A stretch of DNA of 6,172 nucleotides from Flavobacteriaceae bacterium. GTDB taxonomy: Bacteria; Bacteroidota; Bacteroidia; Flavobacteriales; Flavobacteriaceae. Under the pieces are notes generated by a model. That model worked only from the letters and a program-made list of their open reading frames with translations, was not told the DNA's origin and ran no database searches. Positions 1-5,521 of the stretch are shown here, piece after piece; position 1 is the stretch's first letter; each line of letters begins with the position of its first letter. The position numbers and the translations under genes were made by a program. The stretch lies in the NCBI GenBank assembly GCA_030625995.1, contig DAOUPU010000156.1:1-6172 (forward strand). The letters run 5' to 3'.

Positions 1-125
1 TGTATGAGGGTATTTTAAAGATTATTTCTCAATAGGTATTTTGTTTTTTGTTGAACTGATTATTTCCGCACTATTTTGATTATCCGAACATCCCTGATTG
101 TTGACCGATTTTTATTAACTTTTTA

Positions 126-221
126 TAACCACAAAGGAACACAAAGAAGGCACAAAGTACACGGTGAACTCTGTGTAAAACTCAGTGAACTCTGTGTGAA
201 ACTCAGTGAACTCTGTGGTTA
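126..221. repeat. Nested inverted repeat with three 21-bp tandem units
   Basis: The ends form an imperfect inverted repeat: TAACCACAAAG (126-136) against CTCTGTGGTTA (211-221), 10 of 11 positions complementary. Inside, CACAAAG occurs three times on the left (130-136, 140-146, 151-157). The near-complementary CTCTGTG occurs three times on the right (169-175, 190-196, 211-217). The right half is a tandem repeat of exactly 21 bp beginning GTGAACTCTGTG at 164, 185 and 206; the first two units differ at one base. The innermost pair gives a near-palindrome at 151-175 with two mismatches. An isolated CACAAAGG...CACAGAG half-unit follows at about 235-252. The arrangement would allow a long stem in RNA or a cruciform in DNA. 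It resembles intergenic CACAAAG/CTCTGTG repeats I have seen in Bacteroidota, but I cannot assign a named family. Confidence 0.8.
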
Positions 222-306
222 AAAAAAAGAAAATCACAAAGGTCCACAGAGTCTGATGCAAAGGGCACAATGATTCTACAAGAAGATCTTATTTTTTATT
301 ATCTCG

Positions 307-322
307 CCATCTCTCCATCTCT
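307..322. repeat. Two tandem 8-bp units (CCATCTCT)
   Basis: CCATCTCT occurs twice back to back (307-314 and 315-322). Alone it would be trivial, but it lies between two larger repeat blocks in the same gene-free region. It may be a remnant of a longer array. Confidence 0.55.
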
Positions 323-377
323 TAGTCCCTCAACGCATTAAACCATTCTATCATTAACTTTCTCTAAAAAACAAGGT

Positions 378-412
378 CAACTTTCGACTTTCAACTTTCA
401 ACTTTCATCTTC
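378..412. repeat. Heptanucleotide tandem repeat, five units
   Basis: Five consecutive 7-bp units read CAACTTT, CGACTTT, CAACTTT, CAACTTT and CATCTTC, in perfect phase. Units 1, 3 and 4 are identical; unit 2 differs at one base and unit 5 is degraded. The 7-bp period is not a multiple of three and no gene covers it, so it is not a coding repeat. It looks like a simple-sequence array produced by slippage. Confidence 0.75.
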
Positions 413-420
413 AGTTTCAT

Positions 421-583
421 GCTGATTCCGCAGACCTGTTTTAGTCTTGAACACCCCTGCTTAATATTGACCGATTGTAATTAGTTTTCCCACTTCTTTT
501 TCACGCTGATTCCGCAGATATCTCCTTATGTCAAAAATGGATCTGCACCATCTGCGAAAGTATTACGTATTGATACCGCAGAT
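421..583. repeat. Dispersed TGATTCCGCAGA-type repeat units with inverted partners
   Basis: GCTGATTCCGCAGA occurs exactly at 421-434 and again at 505-518. A third, degenerate unit TGATACCGCAGA is at 571-582. Inverted partners lie between the last two: ATCTGCA at 541-547 and ATCTGCGAAA at 550-559. TTCCGCAGAT (510-519) can therefore pair with 550-559 across a loop of about 30 nt, and CGCAGAT (577-583) can pair with ATCTGCG (550-556). A unit interrupted by extra bases, TGATTATTTCCGCA, is at about 57-70. These look like REP-type intergenic palindromes; I cannot name the family with certainty. Confidence 0.65.
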
Positions 584-669
584 TTTATTGTTTCCTAAAT
601 TGACTCGTCTTAGTTTTTTTTCATTCAAATTCAGAATTTCTCTTTTCTTTTTTCTTTCGTCTATTCTCT

Positions 670-1980
670 TTAAATTTTCTTCCCCTCATAATCATCATCC
701 CAATCTTTTACATGAGGTTTACCCAGCTTTCCTTCTGTTTTAGCTACAACCATAGATACCGTTGCATCACCTGTAACATTTACAACTGTTCTACACATAT
801 CTAAGGGACGATCGACAGCGAAGATCAATGCCAGTCCGGCCTCCGGAATTCCAGCCTGAGCCAATACAATCACAAGCATTACCATACCCGCTCCGGGCAC
901 CGCCGCAGAACCAATACTCGCCAATGTTGCCGTGGCTACTATTCCCAATTGCACTCCAAAAGACAGATCCATACCAAATGCCTGCGCAATAAAAACGGCA
1001 GCAACAGCCTGATACAAACTGGTGCCATCCATATTTATTGTAGCGCCAATAGGTAGTACAAAACTGGATACTTCCTCCTCCACTCCCAGGTGTTCTGACA
1101 CTCTTTCCATGGTAACCGGTAAAGTTGCAGCACTTGAACTCGTTGAAAACGCTAAAAGCTGTGCCGGAGAAATTCCATTTATAAAAAACTTAGGTTTCTT
1201 CCCGGTAAAGATGTAAACCAGGAATACATAAAGAACTATCATTAAGAACAATCCTAAAACCACGGTCATAGCATACCAACCTAATGCCATAAATAAATCC
1301 GTACTTGGCGATTCAACAATTAAGGAAGCAAGCAATGCGAAAACTCCATATGGCGCTGCCAGCATTATCAGATCGATCATCTTCAGGATAACTTCGTTAA
1401 ATCCATCAAAAAAGTCCTTAACCGGTTTTGATTTACTCTCAGGAATTAAAATTAGTCCAACACCAAAAAATATAGCAAAGAAAATAACCTGTAACATATT
1501 TTTATTCTCACTGGATGCTCCTATAATATTATCCGGCACCAGATCAACCAAAGCTTTCAGAGGACCACTTTGTTTCTGACTAGCAGCTTCATCTTTATAC
1601 TTTTGTGTATTTTGAGAATAGCTGCCAACTAACTCTGTTCTTGTTTTTTCGCTTATTGAATTTCCGGGTTTAATAGTGTTAACTAAAAACAACCCAATGG
1701 AAACAGCCATGACAGTTGTTAAAATATAAATTAATATTGTTTTACCTCCCATTTTGGAGAGCTTAGAAATATCTTTAAGATCAGAAACTCCCTTAATTAA
1801 TGAACCTAATATTAAAGGCACTGCAATTAACTTAAGAGAGTTAATAAATATTGTCCCGAATGGTTTTACCCAGTCTTGTACAAGTCCTTTACCCTCCGCA
1901 AAACTTGACATCAATATTCCAAATAAAACACCGAGTACCATTCCCAACAATATTTTCCAGTGTAAGGCTAATTTTTTCAT
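670..1980 (-). CDS. Dicarboxylate/amino acid:cation symporter (DAACS, GltP/DctA-like)
   Basis: This 436-residue inner-membrane protein belongs to the glutamate transporter family, which couples uptake of acidic amino acids or C4-dicarboxylates to Na+ or H+. Family landmarks are all present: the serine-rich HP1 tip (SSS at 281-283, followed by AATLPVT), the NMDGT motif of TM7 (316-320), the PGAGMVML stretch of HP2, and the TM8 signature DMCRTVVNVTGD. In TM8, D394, R397, T398, N401 and D405 match the substrate- and ion-binding residues of the archaeal homologue GltPh. The retained arginine at 397 argues for an acidic substrate rather than a neutral one. Which acid, and which cation, cannot be read from sequence. 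A polar insert at about residues 103-155 lies after the third membrane segment and is longer than in compact homologues. The ATG at 1980 gives the expected MKKLALHWKILLGM start. A candidate -7 element lies about 50 nt upstream. No partner genes adjoin, so it is probably monocistronic. Confidence 0.93.
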   Translation of the reverse strand: MKKLALHWKILLGMVLGVLFGILMSSFAEGKGLVQDWVKPFGTIFINSLKLIAVPLILGSLIKGVSDLKDISKLSKMGGKTILIYILTTVMAVSIGLFLVNTIKPGNSISEKTRTELVGSYSQNTQKYKDEAASQKQSGPLKALVDLVPDNIIGASSENKNMLQVIFFAIFFGVGLILIPESKSKPVKDFFDGFNEVILKMIDLIMLAAPYGVFALLASLIVESPSTDLFMALGWYAMTVVLGLFLMIVLYVFLVYIFTGKKPKFFINGISPAQLLAFSTSSSAATLPVTMERVSEHLGVEEEVSSFVLPIGATINMDGTSLYQAVAAVFIAQAFGMDLSFGVQLGIVATATLASIGSAAVPGAGMVMLVIVLAQAGIPEAGLALIFAVDRPLDMCRTVVNVTGDATVSMVVAKTEGKLGKPHVKDWDDDYEGKKI

Positions 1981-2032
1981 ATTCGTTCCGTCTAAAACTA
2001 AATTTTAGGTAAAGTAATAAAATAATTCCAAA

Positions 2033-2040
2033 CAAAAATA
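2033..2040 (-). promoter_or_regulatory. Candidate -7 element for the symporter gene
   Basis: On the minus strand the sequence is TATTTTTG, an exact fit to the Bacteroidota TAnnTTTG -7 consensus. It would start transcription near 2026 and leave a leader of roughly 45 nt before the ATG at 1980. No convincing TTTG -33 element sits at the usual spacing, and T-runs make chance matches common, so this is a moderate call. Confidence 0.45.
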
Positions 2041-2076
2041 TTTTAATTCTCTTTAGTGCATTTATTTATATTCCCT

Positions 2077-2084
2077 TATTTTTG
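2077..2084 (+). promoter_or_regulatory. Candidate -7 element for the 2099-2404 gene
   Basis: TATTTTTG fits TAnnTTTG exactly and lies 14 nt before the ATG at 2099. That implies a start near 2090 and a very short leader, as is common in Bacteroidota. The -33 region (around 2052-2058, TTTAGTG) is a weak match. There is no Shine-Dalgarno sequence between it and the ATG. Confidence 0.5.
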
Positions 2085-2098
2085 TTGAAATTTTTTTG

Positions 2099-2404
2099 AT
2101 GAAAAAATTAAAACAAAAGTGGGGATTAACTTCGAATTGGCAAGTATTGGCAATAATTTTAGTTTTTAGTATCAATGGCTCTTTCGCAGCCTGGGTAGCA
2201 AAGCCTGTGACCGAATTTTTTGGATTAAGTTCTGAAACCACAAAACCTTATATTTTATACCTGACATTAAGAATATTACTTATTTTTCCTATTTATCAAC
2301 TTACTTTACCTCTTGTAGGGTGGTTATTCGGACAGTTTAAATTCTTTTGGAATATGGAAAAAAAGATGCTTAAAAGAATGGGATTAGGGAGATTTTTTAA
2401 ATAA
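2099..2404 (+). CDS. Small two-helix membrane protein, possibly DUF6787 family
   Basis: The product is 101 residues with two predicted membrane segments, about residues 14-36 (hydrophobic, ending AAWVAKPV) and about 52-80 (ILYLTLRILLIFPIYQLTLP). A charged C-terminus follows, with the aromatic/basic motif FWNMEKKMLKRMG and a final GRFFK. The pattern of WGLTSNWQ at the N-terminus plus FFWxxEKKMLKRM at the end resembles small proteins widespread in Bacteroidota that I believe are filed as DUF6787; some database entries have labelled such proteins as diacylglyceryl transferase, which nothing here supports. Function is unknown. The ATG at 2099 is preferred over an in-frame TTG one codon earlier. 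Its stop lies one base from the end of the convergent gene at 2406, so the two messages must overlap at their 3' ends unless termination is within the genes. Confidence 0.8.
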   Translation: MKKLKQKWGLTSNWQVLAIILVFSINGSFAAWVAKPVTEFFGLSSETTKPYILYLTLRILLIFPIYQLTLPLVGWLFGQFKFFWNMEKKMLKRMGLGRFFK

Positions 2405-2405
2405 T

Positions 2406-2678
2406 TTACTTTTTTTTCCAAATATGAACATACAACCATGTTAAAGTAAAAGAAGGGAAAAAATCTAACCCGGGTACAATTTCCTCAACAAAAGAAATCA
2501 ATCCCGCAATTTTACCAACATCCCCTTTGTACATTTTAATCATCAAAAAAGCGGAAAGTGGAGCCCATATAATATCTATTGGAGGGAATACAAAGGATGT
2601 CATCCCAATTAGGTCAAATAGTAATCCAGCCCATAATAACTGATTTTTAGAATATTTTTTATTCTTACCGGAGTTCAC
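2406..2678 (-). CDS. Small hypothetical membrane protein, coupled to msrA
   Basis: I do not recognise a named family. The 90-residue product starts with a lysine-rich stretch (GKNKKYSKNQ), then hydrophobic segments at about residues 13-32 (LLWAGLLFDLIGMTSFVFPP) and 34-48. A more polar part follows (YKGDVGKIAGLISFVEEIVPGLDFFPSF), and the protein ends with an aromatic hydrophobic tail and KKK. Two or three membrane passes are plausible. The start is a GTG at 2678-2676 that overlaps the msrA stop in a GTGA; no in-frame ATG lies before the hydrophobic core, so GTG is the only reasonable start and translation is probably coupled to msrA. Position next to an exported repair enzyme hints at an envelope role, but this is inference only. 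Confidence 0.75.
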   Translation of the reverse strand: MNSGKNKKYSKNQLLWAGLLFDLIGMTSFVFPPIDIIWAPLSAFLMIKMYKGDVGKIAGLISFVEEIVPGLDFFPSFTLTWLYVHIWKKK

Positions 2679-3295
2679 TCTTTGAGTTTAGATTTATACT
2701 TTTTTACGAACTTATCTAGTTTAGGATTGATAACGGCACGACAATATCCCTCATTCTTATTGTTATTATAATAATCATTGTGGTAATTCTCGGCCAGATA
2801 AAACTTATCCAATCGAGTAACTTCTGTAACTATCTTATCTTCATATACTTTCTCTAGCTCCAATTGTTTTATTATTGTTTTAGCATCATTTCTTTGATCT
2901 TTGTCATGATAATAAATTGCAGAACGATACTGTGTTCCGATATCATTTCCTTGTCGATTCAATGTCGTTGGATCATGTGTGTAAAAAAATACGCCGAGCA
3001 ACTCCCGATAAGTAATTACCTTTGGGTCGTAAGTGATTTGAATTACTTCTGCATGCCCTGTAAATCCAGTAACTACCTCATAATAAGTTGGGTTTTCCGT
3101 ATTACCTCCTGCATAACCCGGAACTACATTTTCAACTCCATTTAACCGTTGAAAAATTGCTTCTGTACACCAAAAACAACCATTTCCAAAAGTTGCCAGC
3201 GCCAAATTATTATCCATATTTTCTGTATTTTGTTGTGCATTCAAATTAAATGATAAAAATGCTAATAATAATATAAATTTAATTTTATTTTTCAT
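2675..3295 (-). CDS. msrA: Peptide-methionine (S)-S-oxide reductase MsrA, probably exported
   Basis: MsrA reduces the S-epimer of methionine sulfoxide in proteins back to methionine, using a catalytic cysteine recycled by thioredoxin-type donors. The family signature GCFWCTE is at residues 39-45, with C40 as the expected nucleophile. A second cysteine, C43, makes a CxxC pair, and C185 in NEGYCRAV near the C-terminus is a likely resolving cysteine. Other conserved stretches include GYAGG, NPTYYEV, TGHAEV, FFYTHDPTTLNRQGNDIGTQYRS and ENYHNDYY. Residues 1-20 form a signal peptide: basic KNKIK, hydrophobic FILLLAFLSF, and a plausible cleavage site after NLNA. There is no lipobox cysteine, so a soluble periplasmic protein is predicted. 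An in-frame ATG at codon 27 (3217) would give a cytoplasmic form that still holds the whole domain. It follows the aldolase gene after 63 nt and overlaps the downstream small membrane gene by 4 nt. Confidence 0.93.
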   Translation of the reverse strand: MKNKIKFILLLAFLSFNLNAQQNTENMDNNLALATFGNGCFWCTEAIFQRLNGVENVVPGYAGGNTENPTYYEVVTGFTGHAEVIQITYDPKVITYRELLGVFFYTHDPTTLNRQGNDIGTQYRSAIYYHDKDQRNDAKTIIKQLELEKVYEDKIVTEVTRLDKFYLAENYHNDYYNNNKNEGYCRAVINPKLDKFVKKYKSKLKE

Positions 3296-3358
3296 TGCTA
3301 TTATCTTTTATATTTTTGCATTTGAGTCGAATTAGTGTGCAAAACTTTACATAAATTA

Positions 3359-4384
3359 TCAAATACTCAAACTATTCAATACATCAACTACCTTCTCCAA
3401 CATTTGATCTGTAAAATCCAGATGTGTAACCATTCTCAATTTTCCATTTCCCATAGAAATAATTAATATATTTTTTTCATTTAAAGCATTTACGAAATCT
3501 GTTTCGCTTATTTTATCATTCACATAAAAAATGATGATATTTGTTTCGATGGGTTCTACATTTTTTACAAATTCCGAATTTTGGAGTGCTTCCCCTAATT
3601 TTTTAGCTCTCTCATGATCTACGCTTAATCTTTCCACATGATTATCTAAGGCATAAATTCCTGCAGCAGCCAAATAACCAACCTGCCTCATGGCGCCTCC
3701 AAATAATTTTCTAATTCGTATTGCTTTTTTTATTTGTTGCTTATTTGCTAACAAAATTGACCCAATGGGCGCCCCCAAACCTTTAGATAGACAAATGGAT
3801 ATGGTATCAAATAGCTCACCATATTGCTTAGGAGTTTCATTTTTAGCCACCAGAGCATTGAATAATCTGGCACCATCCAAGTGATAAGCCAAACCATTAT
3901 CCCGACACACTTTGCCAATTTTTTGTAATTCTGTAAAATCCCAACAAGCTCCTCCTCCTTTATTGGTACTGTTCTCAATAGCCACCACACTGCTTATCGG
4001 AAGGTGATAATTTTCAGGATCGTTTATAGCTGCTTTCACCTGTTCAGCATTAAACATTCCTCTCTTGCCATCTAATAAACAACAAGATACGCCCGAATTA
4101 AATGCAGCGCCCCCGCCCTCAAAATTAAATACATGGGCCCATTTATCACAGATCAGTTGTTCTCCCGGTTGGGTATGTATTTTAATGGCGGTTTGATTTG
4201 CCATGGTTCCGGAAGGAAAGAACAAAGCCGCCTCCATACCGAACATATTTGCCATTTTTTCCTGTAATTCTATCACAGTTGGATCGGCCATAAAAACATC
4301 ATCACCCACTTTTGCAGCCATCATTGCGTCCAACATCTCCACAGTTGGTCTTGTAATAGTATCACTAATTAAATTTATTTCCAT
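3359..4384 (-). CDS. ltaE: Low-specificity L-threonine aldolase
   Basis: This PLP enzyme cleaves L-threonine or L-allo-threonine to glycine and acetaldehyde and can supply glycine in the cytoplasm. The 341-residue length matches the family. The N-terminal LISDTITRPT is typical. H84 (AHVFNFEGGGAA) corresponds to the active-site histidine that stacks on PLP. D170 and R173 in HLDGARLFN bind the cofactor pyridine and substrate side, and K201 in CLSKGLGAPIGS is the Schiff-base lysine. The GGAMRQVG motif lies downstream of it. I place the start at the ATG at 4384 (MEINLISDT). An upstream in-frame start would add 16 residues unlike the family and would overlap the start of prfB. No clear TAnnTTTG element was found for this strand in the 30-bp gap, so its promoter probably extends into the prfB 5' end. 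Strict L-allo specificity cannot be excluded. Confidence 0.92.
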   Translation of the reverse strand: MEINLISDTITRPTVEMLDAMMAAKVGDDVFMADPTVIELQEKMANMFGMEAALFFPSGTMANQTAIKIHTQPGEQLICDKWAHVFNFEGGGAAFNSGVSCCLLDGKRGMFNAEQVKAAINDPENYHLPISSVVAIENSTNKGGGACWDFTELQKIGKVCRDNGLAYHLDGARLFNALVAKNETPKQYGELFDTISICLSKGLGAPIGSILLANKQQIKKAIRIRKLFGGAMRQVGYLAAAGIYALDNHVERLSVDHERAKKLGEALQNSEFVKNVEPIETNIIIFYVNDKISETDFVNALNEKNILIISMGNGKLRMVTHLDFTDQMLEKVVDVLNSLSI

Positions 4385-4402
4385 AATTTCCAATTGAAAT
4401 TC

Positions 4403-4410
4403 TATTTTTG
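4403..4410 (+). promoter_or_regulatory. Candidate -7 element for prfB
   Basis: TATTTTTG is an exact TAnnTTTG match only 4 nt before the ATG at 4415. Transcription from it would begin at or within a few bases of the start codon, giving a leaderless or nearly leaderless prfB message. No good -33 TTTG is visible at the usual spacing, and that position would fall inside the first codons of the divergent aldolase gene. Confidence 0.5.
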
Positions 4411-4414
4411 TAAA

Positions 4415-5521
4415 ATGATTACATCCGAACAAATAAAAATTCTGACGGAGCGCATTGGCAAGTTAAAAAGCTATTTGCAAATAGACAATAAAAAGATTGA
4501 GATTTCCAATGAAGAGGAAAAAGCCTCCGATCCTGCATTTTGGAACGATCCTAAAGAAGCTGAAGTATTAATGCGATCCCTCAGAGAGAAAAAAAAGTGG
4601 GTAGAAGGTTTTGATCAGGCTAAAACAGAGGTAGAAGATCTAAGCGTACTTTATGATTTTTTTAGTGAAGGTGACGGGTCAGAAGAGGAAATAGAACAGC
4701 AATATAACAAAACCCTGGAGCTAATAGAAGCCTTGGAGTTTAAGAATATGCTTTCCGAGGAGGGAGATAATCTAAGTGCTGTTTTGCAAATAACCGCCGG
4801 TGCCGGTGGAACAGAAAGTTGTGACTGGGCCCAAATGCTGATGCGCATGTATATGATGTGGAGCGAGAAGCAAGGGTATAAAATTAAGGAATTGAACTAT
4901 CAGGAAGGAGATGTGGCAGGTATAAAAACAGTAACCCTGGAAATTGACGGCGAATATGCGTTTGGATATCTTAAAGGAGAAAATGGAGTGCATCGATTGG
5001 TAAGAATATCCCCGTTTGACAGTAATGCCAAGCGACATACCAGTTTTGCTTCGGTCTATGTATACCCCTTAGCGGATGACAGCATCGAAATAGAGATCAA
5101 TCCGGCAGATATTACATGGGATACTTTTAGAAGTTCCGGTGCAGGTGGACAAAGTGTAAATAAAATTGAAAGCGCTGTACGACTCAAACATGCACCATCA
5201 GGAATAATAATTGAAAATCAAGAATCCAGATCACAGCTCGAAAATAAAACCAGAGCCTTAAAATTATTAAAATCTCAGTTGTATGAGGCAGAACTACAAA
5301 AACAACGGGAAAAAAGAGATAGTATTGAATCCAGTAAAATGAAAATTGATTTCGGTTCTCAAATTAGAAATTACGTGATGCATCCTTATAAATTGGTCAA
5401 AGACGTTAGAACTCAGTTTGAAACTGGGAACGTTGATGCAGTAATGGATGGTGGTCTGGATGGCTTTATCAAAGCCTTTCTAATGGCTAGCGGACAAAAA
5501 AGTAACGAAGAAGTACTATGA
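4415..5521 (+). CDS. prfB: Peptide chain release factor 2 (RF2)
   Basis: RF2 recognises UAA and UGA stop codons in the ribosomal A site and triggers peptide release. The 368-residue protein has the class-defining SPF tripeptide (199-201, in RISPFDSNAKRHTSF) that selects RF2-type codons, and the universal GGQ loop at 244-246 (SSGAGGQSVNKIESAVR). The residue six before the GGQ glutamine is serine (S240), the site known in E. coli K-12 as the unusual Thr246. The N-terminal domain is helical and acidic, ending with the FKNMLS region. The start ATG at 4415 gives MITSEQIKILTERIGKLKSYL, which aligns with the E. coli N-terminus; a TTG at 4394 would add seven unsupported residues. The gene is one uninterrupted frame: at the usual autoregulatory frameshift position it reads TTG CAA (codons 21-22), with no UGA and no upstream Shine-Dalgarno-like stimulator. 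Its stop overlaps the next start in ATGA. Confidence 0.96.
   Translation: MITSEQIKILTERIGKLKSYLQIDNKKIEISNEEEKASDPAFWNDPKEAEVLMRSLREKKKWVEGFDQAKTEVEDLSVLYDFFSEGDGSEEEIEQQYNKTLELIEALEFKNMLSEEGDNLSAVLQITAGAGGTESCDWAQMLMRMYMMWSEKQGYKIKELNYQEGDVAGIKTVTLEIDGEYAFGYLKGENGVHRLVRISPFDSNAKRHTSFASVYVYPLADDSIEIEINPADITWDTFRSSGAGGQSVNKIESAVRLKHAPSGIIIENQESRSQLENKTRALKLLKSQLYEAELQKQREKRDSIESSKMKIDFGSQIRNYVMHPYKLVKDVRTQFETGNVDAVMDGGLDGFIKAFLMASGQKSNEEVL

Larger units (their letters stand above)
55..489. repeat. Diverged direct duplication of a ~65-bp segment (55-123 and 421-489)
   Basis: The two segments share an order of words rather than one long identity. The first copy has CTGAT...TTCCGCA, then GAACATCCCTG at 86-96, then TTGACCGATT at 101-110, then TTATTAACTTT. 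The second has CTGATTCCGCA, then GAACACCCCTG at 449-459, then TTGACCGATT at 467-476, then TAATTAGTTTT. Spacing between the two main words differs by 3 nt (15 against 18). The coordinates span from the first to the second copy; only the two named segments are repeated. Neither copy carries an open frame of useful length. The copies bracket the other repeat blocks. Confidence 0.55.
1..669. other. Gene-free intergenic region rich in short repeats
   Basis: No reading frame here looks like a protein. The longest open frame (from 528 on the plus strand) runs into the 3' end of the symporter gene, is mostly Phe/Leu/Ser from T-rich DNA, and crosses the repeat units. What the stretch does hold is several unrelated short repeat families listed separately: a nested inverted repeat with 21-bp tandem units, 8-bp and 7-bp tandem repeats, GATTCCGCAGA-type units, and a diverged duplicated segment. 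Positions about 604-690 are strongly pyrimidine-rich on the plus strand, so the symporter transcript would end in a purine-rich tail. I see no stem followed by a U-run that would make a clear intrinsic terminator for the symporter gene. The window edge at position 1 hides whether a gene lies just to the left. Confidence 0.75.
1981..2098. promoter_or_regulatory. Divergent intergenic promoter region
   Basis: This 118-bp, very AT-rich gap separates the starts of the minus-strand symporter and the plus-strand small membrane gene, so it must hold promoters for both. One exact TAnnTTTG element is present on each strand (2033-2040 minus, 2077-2084 plus). No palindromic operator stands out. Confidence 0.7.

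Noticed and set aside
126..252. CRISPR array
   Set aside because: The repeats are contiguous tandem units and inverted arms with no unique spacers of constant length, and no cas genes are present.
627..639. Palindrome AAATTCAGAATTT as a terminator for the symporter gene
   Set aside because: The loop would be a single base, and on the symporter strand it is followed by an A-run, not a T-run.
528..743. 71-codon plus-strand open frame
   Set aside because: It crosses the GATTCCGCAGA repeats and T-rich DNA and overlaps the end of the well-supported symporter gene on the other strand. The protein is low-complexity Phe/Leu/Ser with no recognisable domain.
2864..3145. 93-codon plus-strand open frame inside msrA
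   Set aside because: It is the antisense shadow of the strongly supported msrA gene, with Cys/Ile/Ser-rich composition and no domain.
3311..3318. Plus-strand TATTTTTG, an exact -7 match between msrA and ltaE
   Set aside because: Both neighbouring genes lie on the minus strand, no plus-strand gene follows, and no -33 element sits at the right spacing. It is probably chance in T-rich DNA.
4394..4414. TTG start for prfB at 4394
   Set aside because: It adds seven residues not seen in RF2 proteins and lies upstream of the likely transcription start. The ATG at 4415 aligns with known RF2 N-termini.
4385..4432. Longer aldolase N-terminus starting at 4432
   Set aside because: The extra 16 residues do not resemble the family N-terminus and would overlap the prfB start. 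The ATG at 4384 gives the standard beginning.
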